A stretch of DNA of 64,000 nucleotides from Streptomyces sp. NBRC 110035 (lineage in GTDB: Bacteria; Actinomycetota; Actinomycetes; Streptomycetales; Streptomycetaceae), in the NCBI RefSeq assembly GCF_000829695.1, contig NZ_BBNN01000020.1:215225-279224 (forward strand), read 5' to 3'. The notes under the pieces are model-generated. The model did no database searches, had not been told where the DNA came from, and saw only the letters and a program-made list of their open reading frames with translations. A program made the translations under genes and the position numbers. Numbering within the stretch: the stretch's first letter is position 1; each line of letters begins with the position of its first letter. Of the stretch, positions 44,308-52,362 are shown piece by piece.

Positions 44308-45333
44308 ATGCGTATCGGAGTTCTCACCGCAGGCGGCGACTGCCCCGGCCTGAACGCAGTGATCCGGTCGGTCGTGCACCGAGCGGTCGACAACTACGGC
44401 GACGAGGTCATCGGTTTCGAGGACGGCTACGCGGGCCTGCTCGACGGCCGCTACCGCACCCTCGACCTCGACGCGGTCAGCGGCATCCTGGCCCGCGGCG
44501 GCACCATACTCGGCTCCTCCCGCCTGGAGCGCGACCGGCTCCGCGAGGCCTGCGAGAACGCCTCGGACATGATCCGGGACTTCGGCATCGACGCGCTCGT
44601 CCCGATCGGCGGCGAGGGCACGCTCACCGCGGCGCACATGCTGTCGGAGGCGGGCCTGCCGGTGGTCGGCGTCCCGAAGACGATCGACAACGACATCTCC
44701 TCCACCGACCGCACTTTCGGCTTCGACACCGCCGTCGGCGTCGCCACCGAGGCGATGGACCGGCTGAAGACCACCGCCGAGTCCCACCAGCGGGTCATGG
44801 TCGTCGAGGTCATGGGCCGGCACGCGGGCTGGATCGCCCTGGAGTCCGGCATGGCCGCCGGCGCCCACGGCATCTGCCTGCCCGAACGCGCCTTCGACCC
44901 GGACCGGTTGGTGAAGATGGTCGAGGAACGGTTCGCCCGCGGCAAGAAGTTCGCGGTGATCTGCGTCGCCGAGGGCGCCCACCCCGCCGACGGCACCATG
45001 GACTACGGCAAGGGCGAGATCGACAAGTTCGGCCACGAGCGCTTCCAGGGCATCGGCACGGCGCTGGCCCACGAGCTCGAGCAGCGCCTCGGCAAGGAGG
45101 CCAGGCCGGTCATCCTCGGCCACATCCAGCGCGGCGGAACCCCGACCGCGTACGACAGGGTGCTCGCCACGCGCTTCGGATGGCACGCGGTGGAGGCCGC
45201 GCACCAGGGGCGGTTCGGCCGGATGACGGCGCTGCGCGGCACGGACATCGTGATGGTCCCGCTGGCGGAGGCCGTCACCGAGCTGAAGACGGTCTCGAAG
45301 GACCGGATGGACGAGGCCGAGTCGGTCTACTGA
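44308..45333 (+). CDS. pfkA: 6-phosphofructokinase, ATP-dependent class
   Basis: 341 residues. Phosphorylates fructose 6-phosphate. Motifs: TAGGDCPGLNAVIRS at the start, GGEGTLTAAHM near 93-103, PKTIDNDISSTDRTFGFDTAV near 120-140, and GHIQRGGTPTAYDR. The Gly in GGEGT indicates ATP use; Lys in PKTIDND is otherwise typical of PPi enzymes, the mixed pattern known in actinobacterial ATP-dependent PfkA. It has CAGGAGA upstream. One of several pfk genes usual in Streptomyces. Next to pyk and ackA-pta, it makes a glycolytic block. Confidence 0.95.
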   Translation: MRIGVLTAGGDCPGLNAVIRSVVHRAVDNYGDEVIGFEDGYAGLLDGRYRTLDLDAVSGILARGGTILGSSRLERDRLREACENASDMIRDFGIDALVPIGGEGTLTAAHMLSEAGLPVVGVPKTIDNDISSTDRTFGFDTAVGVATEAMDRLKTTAESHQRVMVVEVMGRHAGWIALESGMAAGAHGICLPERAFDPDRLVKMVEERFARGKKFAVICVAEGAHPADGTMDYGKGEIDKFGHERFQGIGTALAHELEQRLGKEARPVILGHIQRGGTPTAYDRVLATRFGWHAVEAAHQGRFGRMTALRGTDIVMVPLAEAVTELKTVSKDRMDEAESVY

Positions 45334-45710
45334 CGGGACGGTCCGGCGGCCGGGGCGGCACCTGCGCGGTTCCCCTGGGCCGCTCCTCCTGTGCCGCTCC
45401 TCGACCGCCGTCCGGGGCCACCCGGCGGCCCGGTTGGAGAACTCCGGGCCGCCGCCCCGGGCCGCCGTCGCCCCAGGTCTCCTCGCCCCCTGACCGTCCG
45501 CCCGGCGCGAGACGCGGGCGCACCCGGCGGGGTCCGGCTCGTGCCACGTCCTCGCGGGCCCGTGTCCGGGCGCCGGCCAGAGGCCCGGCCGAGGCGGAAA
45601 CCGTGGGTGCGCCCGGCCGGCGATGGGATCCGTCACACCTCCTTCCGGCGGCCGGACGCCGACTGGTACATGTGGCTTTCAAGCAGTTCGTGCCACGTGA
45701 AGGCGTACGC
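45334..45710. other. Intergenic region at the left border of the hydrogenase remnant
   Basis: 377 bases between pfkA and a small hydrogenase-associated gene, no gene seen. Near 45670-45700 the DNA has lower GC and is likely to hold the promoter of the small-gene pair. GTGAAGGCG just upstream of 45711 is a weak ribosome site. Confidence 0.45.
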
Positions 45711-45953
45711 ATGGACCAGCCCGACGCTCCCGACCACCTGTTCCCCTTCACCCTCGACCTGACCGCCGGAGAAGCGCGGCGCCGGGCCGAGGTCGTCGCG
45801 GCGCTCGGAGCCGGCTGGGATCCCGTCGCCGCGCTGGAGGCCGAGGACGCCGCCACCGCGCTGCTGTACTCGGACCTGGACCCGGCACAGCAGCGCACGT
45901 ACGACACGCTCGTCGCGGCCGGTGTGCTGCCGACGACGGTCCGGGAGCCCTGA
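45711..45953 (+). CDS. DUF6400-like small hydrogenase-associated protein
   Basis: 80 residues. Sequence MDQPDAPDHLFPFTLDLTAGE, split by family pattern, followed by RRRAEVVAALGAGWDPVAAL and SDLDPAQQRTYDTLVAAGVL. It resembles, from memory, the DUF6400 proteins encoded beside actinobacterial [NiFe] hydrogenase genes. ATG chosen; an in-frame GTG at 45690 would add seven residues. The next gene starts four bases after the stop. It looks intact, unlike most of the locus. Confidence 0.72.
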   Translation: MDQPDAPDHLFPFTLDLTAGEARRRAEVVAALGAGWDPVAALEAEDAATALLYSDLDPAQQRTYDTLVAAGVLPTTVREP

Positions 45954-45957
45954 GACG

Positions 45958-46170
45958 ATGCTGCCCATCGATCCCCAGGCGGACCGGGCGCGCCGGGCCT
46001 GGCTCGCCTGCCCGGGCTGCGACGACGCCCGCGACTGCGGCGTCTGCGCCGACCGGCGCAACTGCCCCACCCACTGGCGGTACCTCCTGCGCAACGAGGG
46101 CCCGCGGGTCCACCTGCAGTGCCCGGGATGCACCCACCTGTGGACGGTGGACACCCGGGCCCGCGGCTGA
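45958..46170 (+). CDS. Small cysteine-rich zinc-ribbon-like protein
   Basis: 70 residues. Cys pattern ACPGCDD, DCGVC, NCPTHW and QCPGCTHLW gives seven cysteines and a His, consistent with one or two zinc ribbons. It follows the DUF6400-like gene by four bases, so they form an operon, convergent with hypE. It resembles short Cys-rich proteins found in hydrogenase loci; metal delivery or DNA binding are both possible and unproven. Confidence 0.68.
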   Translation: MLPIDPQADRARRAWLACPGCDDARDCGVCADRRNCPTHWRYLLRNEGPRVHLQCPGCTHLWTVDTRARG

Positions 46171-46184
46171 CGGACCTCACGAGC

Positions 46185-47288
46185 TCAGCAGATCCGCGGC
46201 AACTGCTCGCCGAGCGGCAGGTCCACCACCCTGGTCCCGCCCAGCGCGGTGCGGGCGACGACCATACCGGGGTGCGCGTCGGTCACCTCGCCGATCACCG
46301 CGGCGCCGGCGCCCAGGGGGTGCGCCCGCATGGCGGCCAGGACCGCGTCCGCGTGCCCGGGCGGCACGAACGCGACGAGCTTCCCCTCGTTGGCCACGTA
46401 CACCGGGTCCAGCCCCAGCAGCGCGCACGCGTTGGTGACGGCCTCGGGGACCGGCACGGCGCGTTCCCGCACCACGATCCCGGTGCCCGACGCGGCGGCG
46501 ATCTCGTTCAGCGAGGCGGCCAGCCCGCCGCGGGTGGGGTCCCGCAGGGCGTGCAGGTCGGGGGTGACGGCGAGCATCGCCTCGACGAGGCCGCCGAGCG
46601 GCGCGCAGTCGCTCAGGATCTCCACCCCGAACTCCAGCCCCTCCCGCACGCTCATGATCGCCACACCGTGCACGCCGATCGCCCCGCTGACGAGGACGGC
46701 GTCACCCGGAACGACCCGCTCCGGCCGCAGGTCCACTCCCGCCGGGATCAGTCCGATGCCGGAGGTGTTGATGTAGACGCCGTCGCCGTGGCCGGCCTCG
46801 ACGACCTTGGTGTCACCGGTGACCACCTCCACCCCTGCGGCCCGCGCGGCGGCGCCCATCGCCGCGGCGACCCGCCCCACGACGTCCGTGGCGGTGCCCT
46901 CCTCGAGGATGAAGCCGCAGGACAGGTAGGCGGCGCGGGCACTGCTCATGGCGAGGTCGTTGACGGTGCCGTTGACCGCGAGGTCCCCGATACTGCCGCC
47001 GGGGAAGAACAGCGGACGCACCACGAACGAGTCCGTGGAGAAGGCCAGCCGTGCCCCGCCGAGCTCCAGGGCGGCGGAATCGGTCAGTGCCGCCGGTGCC
47101 GGGCCGCCGAACGCAGGGGTGAAGACCTGCTCGACGAGCTCGGCGGACAGCGCCCCGCCGCCTCCGTGGCCCATGACGATCCGCGGCTGGTCGCGCAGCG
47201 GTACGGGACAGGTCCGGGCGAGCAGGTCCGGGCGCGTGTCCCCGGCAGGCCGGACGGCTCCGGGGACGGTGCCGGTGGTGTCAGACAA
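46185..47288 (-). CDS. hypE: Hydrogenase maturation protein HypE
   Basis: 367 residues. HypE dehydrates the carbamoyl group on its C-terminal cysteine to a cyanide ligand for the [NiFe] centre, after HypF. Glycine-rich RIVMGHGGGGAL near residue 37-48, GDTKVVEAG, RDPTRGGLA and the essential C-terminal PRIC are intact. TTG 47288 is preferred because GGAAGG lies upstream and the region before MGHGGGG (CPVPLRDQPR) is normal for the family; it overlaps the hypD stop. Without hypF, complete hypD or a hydrogenase large subunit nearby, it probably has no function here unless another hydrogenase exists elsewhere. Confidence 0.92.
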   Translation of the reverse strand: MSDTTGTVPGAVRPAGDTRPDLLARTCPVPLRDQPRIVMGHGGGGALSAELVEQVFTPAFGGPAPAALTDSAALELGGARLAFSTDSFVVRPLFFPGGSIGDLAVNGTVNDLAMSSARAAYLSCGFILEEGTATDVVGRVAAAMGAAARAAGVEVVTGDTKVVEAGHGDGVYINTSGIGLIPAGVDLRPERVVPGDAVLVSGAIGVHGVAIMSVREGLEFGVEILSDCAPLGGLVEAMLAVTPDLHALRDPTRGGLAASLNEIAAASGTGIVVRERAVPVPEAVTNACALLGLDPVYVANEGKLVAFVPPGHADAVLAAMRAHPLGAGAAVIGEVTDAHPGMVVARTALGGTRVVDLPLGEQLPRIC

Positions 47289-47697
47289 CGGGGCTGCCTT
47301 CCAGGGACGCGTCCGGCGTCGCCGGGGTGGACAGGTCGAGCCGCCGGTACAGGTAGTACGCGGCGCAGGCACCCTCGCTGGAGACCATGGTGGCGCCGAG
47401 CGGTGTGCGCGGGGTGCAGGTGGTGCCGAAGGCCTCGCACTCGTGCGGCTTGAGCAGCCCCTGCAGCACTTCGCCGCTGCGGCAGGCGGCCGGTTCGCGG
47501 GTGGTGATGCCGTCGACGGCGAAGCGGTGCTCGGCGTCGTGGTCGCGGTAGCGCCCGGACAGTCGCCAGCCGCTGTCCGGGATGACACCGATGCCGCGCC
47601 AGGCGCGGTCGGTGACCTCGAAGACGTCGTCGAGCACGGCCCGTGCCGCGGGGTTGCCCTCCGGGCGCACGGCCCGCGGATAGGCGTTGTCGACGCG
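47281..47697 (-). pseudogene. hypD: hypD remnant, C-terminal domain only
   Basis: About 138 codons match the HypD C-terminus: VDNAYPRAVRPEGNPAARA, CRSGEVLQG, ECEAFGTTCTPRTPLG and MVSSEGACAAYY. A complete HypD has about 370 residues; the N-terminal two thirds, which carry the Fe-handling CGxHxH-type site, are absent. Upstream sequence in this frame is out-of-frame reading of the neighbouring truncated gene. The break is at about 47695-47710. The stop is intact and overlaps hypE. No start codon with a ribosome site is seen. Confidence 0.88.
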
Positions 47698-47704
47698 GTG
47701 CGCA

Positions 47705-48898
47705 GCCCGCGCGTACCGCCCGGCCGCCGACCGTGACGTGGTCCCGGGCGGGATCGGCCGCGGTGTCGCCGCCCGGGTCCCACCAGGGGGTCCCGGGCCG
47801 GAACACCCCCGGCCCGTCGTCCGGTGCGCCGGCCGGCGCGTCCGGCGCACCGGTGACCTCCCGCAGACTCCGCACCGCGCCGTGCAGCCGTTCGAGGACC
47901 TCCGGCGGCATGGTGTCCGCCAGCTCGATCACGGCCGCGGCGCGTGCGTCGGTGCCCCTGGCCTCGCGTTTCTCCTCGTCGGTGAGGGCGGCGGTGCGCA
48001 GCGCCAGGATCTCGTCGATCTCGGTCGCGTCGTAGAGGGCGCCGGGACTCTCCGGTGCGATGGCCGGGTGGTCCTCGAGGGTGATCGGTGAGGAGAGCAC
48101 CAGGTCGGCCCGGCCCGGTTCGCCGGCGAGCACCGGCCAGGTGTGCAGGTTGCGGCAGGCGGCGACGGCGTCCTTGGCCCATTCGGGCGGGTCCGTCATC
48201 GAGAGGAACGCCCCGGCGTCCAGGTGGAGCAGGGTGTGGCCGGCGACCAGCGAGTGCGGCAGTGCCGCGTCGCGGTCGCCGGCGTCGTCGGGACGCCGGG
48301 AGCTGGTGTTCTCGACGACCACACGCAGCCGTCGTGTGCGGTACGGGCCCTCCAGTTCGGTGGTGGAGACCCGGACGACGCCACTGATCTCCTCACGGCG
48401 GCGGACCAGGCGCCCGACCGGCCGCCCGTCCGTGACCGGCTCCGTCTCCTCGGCCGCGGCCCGGGTGAACGGAAAGGCCACCTCGGCGCCGGTCGGTTCG
48501 GCCACCGGCAGCACGAAGGCGACCTTCTCCTCCCGGCCCTCGTCCCAGGGGACCAGGACCCGGTCGTCGAGGCGCAGTTCGCGCACCGTCTCGTACGTCC
48601 CGTCGGCGCGTGCCCGCTGGACGACGCGCCGCTGGGTGTGCAGGAAGCGGAACTCGACGGCGAGTGCGGCGCCGCGCTTCGGTTCCATCAGGCATTCGGT
48701 GTGCTGGGCGGCGTGCTCCCCGGCCGCCGCGCACCAGGCGGGCGGGACGAGCACGCCGAACTGCCAGCGCAGTCGGTTCTTGGCGGCCGACGCCCGGTAC
48801 GGATAGAGCACATAGCCCTCGAAGAGGACGGCGTCCGCGACCTGCCGGGCTACGGCGAGCCGGGCTTCGGTGTCCCGGGTGAACACGGCGGTCGTCAT
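47705..48898 (-). pseudogene. Hydrogenase-locus protein of unknown function, 3' truncated
   Basis: It starts MTTAVFTRDTEARLAVARQ, followed by FEGYVLYPYRASAAKNRLRWQFG, split for length, and ends at about GGDTAADPARDHVTVGG. The first 398 codons look sound. At about 47705 the reading frame enters hypD sequence out of frame and runs to 47084, inside hypE, without its own stop. This protein type lies between DUF6084 and maturation genes in actinobacterial hydrogenase operons as I recall them. Its ATG overlaps the DUF6084 stop. Product, if made, has a foreign tail of about 200 residues. Confidence 0.8.
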
Positions 48899-49548
48899 GG
48901 TGTCCGCTCTTCCGCCGCGTTCTCTCCCACCGCGTCGAGAAGCGACTCGACGGTCGCCTGCCACGACGGCAGCGCGTGGCGCGACCGGTAGGCGAGCAGC
49001 GCGTCCACGGAGGCCCGCGGCAGCCGGATCCAGCCGCAGCCCGGGAAGTGCTGCTCGATCATCTCCTCCCAGACCTTCACCGGCATCCGGTGGGCGGCCT
49101 CCCTGTCCCAGGGGACGGGCTCCACGTGGAATCCGCCGGCGCCGGTGAAGGCGGTGCCGGAGAACAGCATCAGCAGCGGCACCTCCCCGCCGGACAGGGC
49201 ACGCAGATAGCGGGTGGCCGCGATGTCGGTGTCGTACGTGCACGGCACGACCAGGTCCGTCTCGGTCTCGCCGGTGAATCCGGGGACCATCACCGAGACC
49301 TGGGCGAACTGCACCGGGTTGAGGCTGCTGCCCCAGCGGGAGCGCTCACCGAACAGGTCGGCCAGCGCCTCGGCCTCCTCGTCCCCGTATCCGCGCCGGG
49401 CCGGTTCGACACGGATCTGGCAGCGCAGCGCGAGGGCGTGGACCCGGGTGCCCTCCGACGCGGTGATCCGCAGCCGGAACACCAGTGTCGGGCCGGCCGC
49501 GTACGCGTCGGCGCGTACTCCGGTGCAGCTGAAGGAGAACTCGGTCAC
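48895..49548 (-). CDS. DUF6084-like hydrogenase-associated protein
   Basis: 217 residues, soluble. Begins VTEFSFSCTGVRADAYAAG; middle RSRWGSSLNPVQFAQVSVMV; late FSGTAFTGAGGFHVEPVPW. Matches, from memory, DUF6084 found with actinobacterial [NiFe] hydrogenases. GTG overlaps the DUF5947 stop and the stop overlaps the next start (ATGA), the coupled operon spacing being preserved. The open frame itself looks intact. Function unknown. Confidence 0.8.
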   Translation of the reverse strand: MTEFSFSCTGVRADAYAAGPTLVFRLRITASEGTRVHALALRCQIRVEPARRGYGDEEAEALADLFGERSRWGSSLNPVQFAQVSVMVPGFTGETETDLVVPCTYDTDIAATRYLRALSGGEVPLLMLFSGTAFTGAGGFHVEPVPWDREAAHRMPVKVWEEMIEQHFPGCGWIRLPRASVDALLAYRSRHALPSWQATVESLLDAVGENAAEERTP

Positions 49549-50207
49549 GGACGGCTTCCTCCCGCCTCGCGCGCCTGGTCCCGTACGTGGGTGAAGAAGG
49601 CCTCGAGTTCGGCCCGGGCCTCGGCGCCGCCGTCGAAGCCCTGCCAGCGCAGTCTCATCCGGCCCACCAGCTCGTAGGCGAGGTCGACCGGCACGAGGAA
49701 GCAGTCGGTGCGGCCCTCGTGGCGGCGCAGCAGCAGGGCCTCCACATCGGGTTCGAGCAGTTCGGCGAGGCGGGTCGCGGCGAGCACCGTCTGCCAGGAC
49801 GACGGCTCCAGTTCGCTCTCCGTCGCTCCGGCGGGACTCGGGTAGAGGGCCACGAGCCGGTCGAGGGCGGAGTTGCGGAAGAAGAAGGCGACGCCGACCG
49901 GGATCCGCAGCAGTTCCCAGGCGTTGTCGTCGATGCGGTGGCCGGGATCGCCCAGGAAGCGGCGGGGGACCGCCCGGAAGCGTCCCCTCGGGCCTTCCGC
50001 GCCGCCCGGGCCGTCCAGCAGCTGGAAGCACGGACCGCAGGCGCAGACCAGTGCCCGTTTCTCGGTGTCGACCAGGTGCGGGTGGCGTTCGCCGGCGAGG
50101 GACGCCGCGCACAGCTCGCACCGCTCCTCGCGGGGCCGGCGCGGGGCGGCGAAACGGCGCAGCCCTTTCGGCCCGGCGGTCCGCCGCGGCTGCCCCGGGC
50201 CGGTCAC
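49545..50207 (-). CDS. DUF5947-like hydrogenase-associated protein
   Basis: 220 residues. A Cys-rich N-terminal part (ERCELCAASLAGERHPHLV, then ALVCACGPCFQLL) may form a metal site with CxxC and CxCxxC. The remainder is mixed alpha/beta with a WQTVLAATRLAELLEPDVEAL segment. GTG start at 50207 would normally overlap the stop of the NifU-like gene. It resembles DUF5947 from hydrogenase operons. It appears intact, but the upstream genes are broken, so coupled translation is likely impaired. Confidence 0.8.
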   Translation of the reverse strand: MTGPGQPRRTAGPKGLRRFAAPRRPREERCELCAASLAGERHPHLVDTEKRALVCACGPCFQLLDGPGGAEGPRGRFRAVPRRFLGDPGHRIDDNAWELLRIPVGVAFFFRNSALDRLVALYPSPAGATESELEPSSWQTVLAATRLAELLEPDVEALLLRRHEGRTDCFLVPVDLAYELVGRMRLRWQGFDGGAEARAELEAFFTHVRDQAREAGGSRP

Positions 50208-50812
50208 GGGCGCGCTCGACGGACGGCGGCCGACGAGCGGCCGTCCGCGGCCGTCCGCGGCCGTCCGCGGCGGTGCGCGGCGGGCCGTTGCCGATCTGGA
50301 GCAGCGCGGGCTCGCGTGCGGCGGCCGGCTCCAGGTCCACGTCCGTCACCTCCGGGGCGAAGCACGCGAGGGCGTCGACGGCCGCCTGCCGGACGGACTC
50401 CCGTGTGCTGGGTCGCCCGCAGCCCGTCGAGGCGGTCGCCCGCAGCCGCAGGACGCCGGTCGCCGGGTCGAATCCCGCGTTCTCGACGGGGTACGGGAGG
50501 CCTGCCAGGGCGCGGCCGACCCGGGCGTGCACATCCTCCGGGTGCAGCCCGTGCAGGTTCAGCAGGCCCGCGACGAGCTCATCGCCCAGGAGGCCGTCCC
50601 ACGCACTGGCGGGCGGCCCTTCCGAGGGTCGCCCGAGCAGGTCGACCACCCGGGCGAGCCCTGCGCCGTAGAACTCCATCAGGGCGCGGACCAGTTCCTC
50701 CGCCGCCGCGCACACCTGGGCGTCGCCCGTCTCCGCGAGCCGGTCGAGCAGTTCCGACCTGCCGGCCGGCCTGTTCGGCGGTCACCGCGGTTGCTCCGGT
50801 CGCCCCGCTCAT
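50204..50812 (-). pseudogene. NifU-like gene with frameshift and repeat expansion
   Basis: The ATG at 50812 overlaps the hydrogenase large-subunit stop and reads MSGATGATAVTAEQAGRQV, then loses frame at about 50755. The other frame continues as ELLDRLAETGDAQVCAAAEE and FYGAGLARVVDLLG, then a NifU-type domain with STGCGRPSTRESVRQAAVDAL. One extra G (or a two-base loss) explains the shift. Near the 3' end three copies of a 10-bp repeat (50241-50270) put the frame out of register with the natural TGA at 50204-50206; one copy restores it. Two lesions make this a pseudogene unless rescued by recoding. The scaffold would have served Fe-S assembly. Confidence 0.75.
50241..50270. repeat. Triplicated 10-bp repeat inside the NifU-like pseudogene
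   Basis: Three exact copies of CCGTCCGCGG in tandem. The unit length is not a multiple of three, so copy number determines the C-terminal frame. Confidence 0.85.
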
Positions 50813-51410
50813 CCGGCGAGGCCGCTCAGACCGGTGGGCACGTGCATCGACTTCACCGTCCTGCCGCCACCGACGTACATGTGGACGCCGCAGGGCAGGC
50901 AGGGGTCGAAGCTGCGCACCGCGCGCATGATGTCGATGCCCTTGAAGTTCTCCGGCGGGTTCTCCTCGAAGATCGGGGTGTTCTGCACGGCGTCCTCGTA
51001 GGGGCCGGGGGTGCCGTAGGTGTCGCGGGTGGAGGCGTTCCACGGGGTCGGCGGATACGGGTGGTAGTTGGCGATCTTTCCGTCGCGGATGACCATGTGG
51101 TGCGAGAGCACTCCCCCTACGGCCTCGGTGAAGCCGACGCCGACGGCCTCGTCGGGCACCTCGAACTTCTCCCAGGTCTGGGTGCGTCCGGCGCGTACCT
51201 CCTCGAGTCCCTTCTCCGCGCAGTGCAGGGCGACGGCGGCCGCGTAGGCCTGGAAGTACGTGCGGGCGCGGTTGCGCTCCAGCGCGTTGCTCCACCGGGG
51301 GATCTTCCACTCGAAGGTGGTCTCGGGCCTGGTCATCGTGCGCGGCAGGTTGATCAGGACGCTGTGGCCGGTGGAGGCACGCGGCATCCGGGCGAGTTCC
51401 CGCTCACCAC
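50809..51410 (-). pseudogene. hhyL: [NiFe] hydrogenase large-subunit remnant (C-terminal third)
   Basis: About 200 codons match the C-terminal part of the actinobacterial group 1h/5 hydrogenase large subunit: TGHSVLINLPRT, FEWKIPRWSNALERNRART, GKIANYHPYPPTPWNAS, GTPGPYEDAVQNTPIFEENP and the C-terminal nickel-ligand motif DPCLPCGVHMY. A full subunit has close to 600 residues, and the N-terminal CxxC nickel motif is lost. The small-subunit gene that should precede it is absent; instead the sequence stops at a hairpin (51411-51451) and a two-component system. An ATG at 51387 could still start a 192-residue fragment, which cannot bind the active site. Confidence 0.9.
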
Positions 51411-51451
51411 GGGCGCGGCAGGGCCGACGGACTGCCGGCCCTGCCGCGCCC
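51411..51451. terminator. Hairpin at the border of the truncated hydrogenase gene
   Basis: Perfect 16-bp stem GGGCGCGGCAGGGCCG (51411-51426) with 51436-51451, nine-base loop. It sits exactly where hydrogenase similarity ends. It could be a former terminator of upstream genes or a deletion hotspot. Confidence 0.7.
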
Positions 51452-51598
51452 GGGCCCCGCCCTCTTCGCGGCGGCGCGGAGCCGCGCCGCGGGACGGCCG
51501 GCGCGGCGTACGGCCAACCGGGTGACCTCGGTGGTGGCCTCCTACGCCCCGCAGCCGACCACCCGGTCGACGAACCCCATGCTCAGCACCGCCACCAC

Positions 51599-51659
51599 GG
51601 ACACCGGGCCGCGCGGGCGCGCGGGCGCGCGGGCGCGCGGGCCGCACGTTCCGGTGTCC
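51599..51659. terminator. Inverted repeat enclosing a (GCGCGGGC)4 microsatellite
   Basis: GGACACCGG (51599-51607) and CCGGTGTCC (51651-51659) flank four tandem copies of GCGCGGGC (51611-51642). It lies just past the stop of the CitB-type regulator and is its likely terminator. Confidence 0.6.
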
Positions 51660-51672
51660 TCCTGCCTTCGGC

Positions 51673-52362
51673 TCAGGAGGGGGACGCCACCCACCGGTAC
51701 TGCAGCTCCGGCCGGCCCACGGTGCCGTACTGGGGGCGGCGGGCCGCGCGGCCCGCCTCGACCAGGTGTTCCAGATAGCGGCGGGCCGTGATGCGGGAGA
51801 TGCCGACGGCCTCGGCGACGCCGCTGGCCGTCAGGCCCTCGTCGGCGTCGCGCAGGGCCAGGGTCACGCGTTCCAGGGTGGGTGCGCTCAGACCCTTGGG
51901 GAGGGCGGCCGGTCCGGGGGCGCGCAGGGCGGCCAGCGCGCGGTCCACCTCGTCCTGGCCGCTGGCCTCGCCCACCGACGCCCGGAACTGGGCGTACCGC
52001 ACCAGACGGTCCCGCAGCGTCGCGAAGGTGAACGGTTTCAGCACGTACTGGACGACACCCAGGGACACGCCCTCGCGCACCACCGCCAGGTCCCGCGCCG
52101 AGGTCACCGCGACGACGTCCGCGTGGTGCCCGGCAGCCCGCAGGGAACGGGCCAGCTGGAGTCCGTGAACGTCGGGCAGGTGCAGATCGAGCAGGAGCAG
52201 GTCGACGGGGGTGCGCTCCAGCACCCGGCGTGCCTCGGCGCCCGTCGCCGCCTTGCCGACGGCGACGAACCCCGGCACCCGGCCGACGTACATCACGTGG
52301 GCGCCGGCGGCGACGGGGTCGTCCTCCACCACCAGGACACGGATGGGGCGCGTGCCGCTCAT
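51673..52362 (-). CDS. CitB/DcuR-type response regulator
   Basis: 229 residues. Receiver domain with phosphoacceptor Asp59 in LLLLDLHLPD and VTSARD / KPFTFATL motifs. The C-terminal part (about 165-229) is a helix-turn-helix typical of CitB-family regulators (GVAEAVGISRITARRYLEHLVE). Start overlaps the end of the kinase gene. Divergent dctA is the expected target. Signal likely a C4-dicarboxylate or citrate. Confidence 0.9.
   Translation of the reverse strand: MSGTRPIRVLVVEDDPVAAGAHVMYVGRVPGFVAVGKAATGAEARRVLERTPVDLLLLDLHLPDVHGLQLARSLRAAGHHADVVAVTSARDLAVVREGVSLGVVQYVLKPFTFATLRDRLVRYAQFRASVGEASGQDEVDRALAALRAPGPAALPKGLSAPTLERVTLALRDADEGLTASGVAEAVGISRITARRYLEHLVEAGRAARRPQYGTVGRPELQYRWVASPS

Noticed and set aside
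44308..45333. PPi-dependent phosphofructokinase
   Set aside because: Lys in PKTIDND suggests it, but Gly in GGEGT indicates ATP use, the known actinobacterial mixed pattern.
42114..45953. 1279-codon plus-strand frame across pta, the intergenic gap and pfkA
   Set aside because: Arises from GC bias; it is antisense to pta, then out of frame with pfkA, and only its last 80 codons coincide with the small DUF6400-like gene.
48895..50715. Single 606-codon protein joining NifU-like and DUF6084 parts
   Set aside because: The middle third is out-of-frame reading of DUF5947; joining is due to frame lesions and lack of stops in GC-rich DNA, not a designed fusion.
51542..51672. Continuation of the CitB-type regulator frame family into a peptide ending VDRVVGCGA
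   Set aside because: It lies in a different frame from the regulator, past its stop, and crosses the GCGCGGGC microsatellite.
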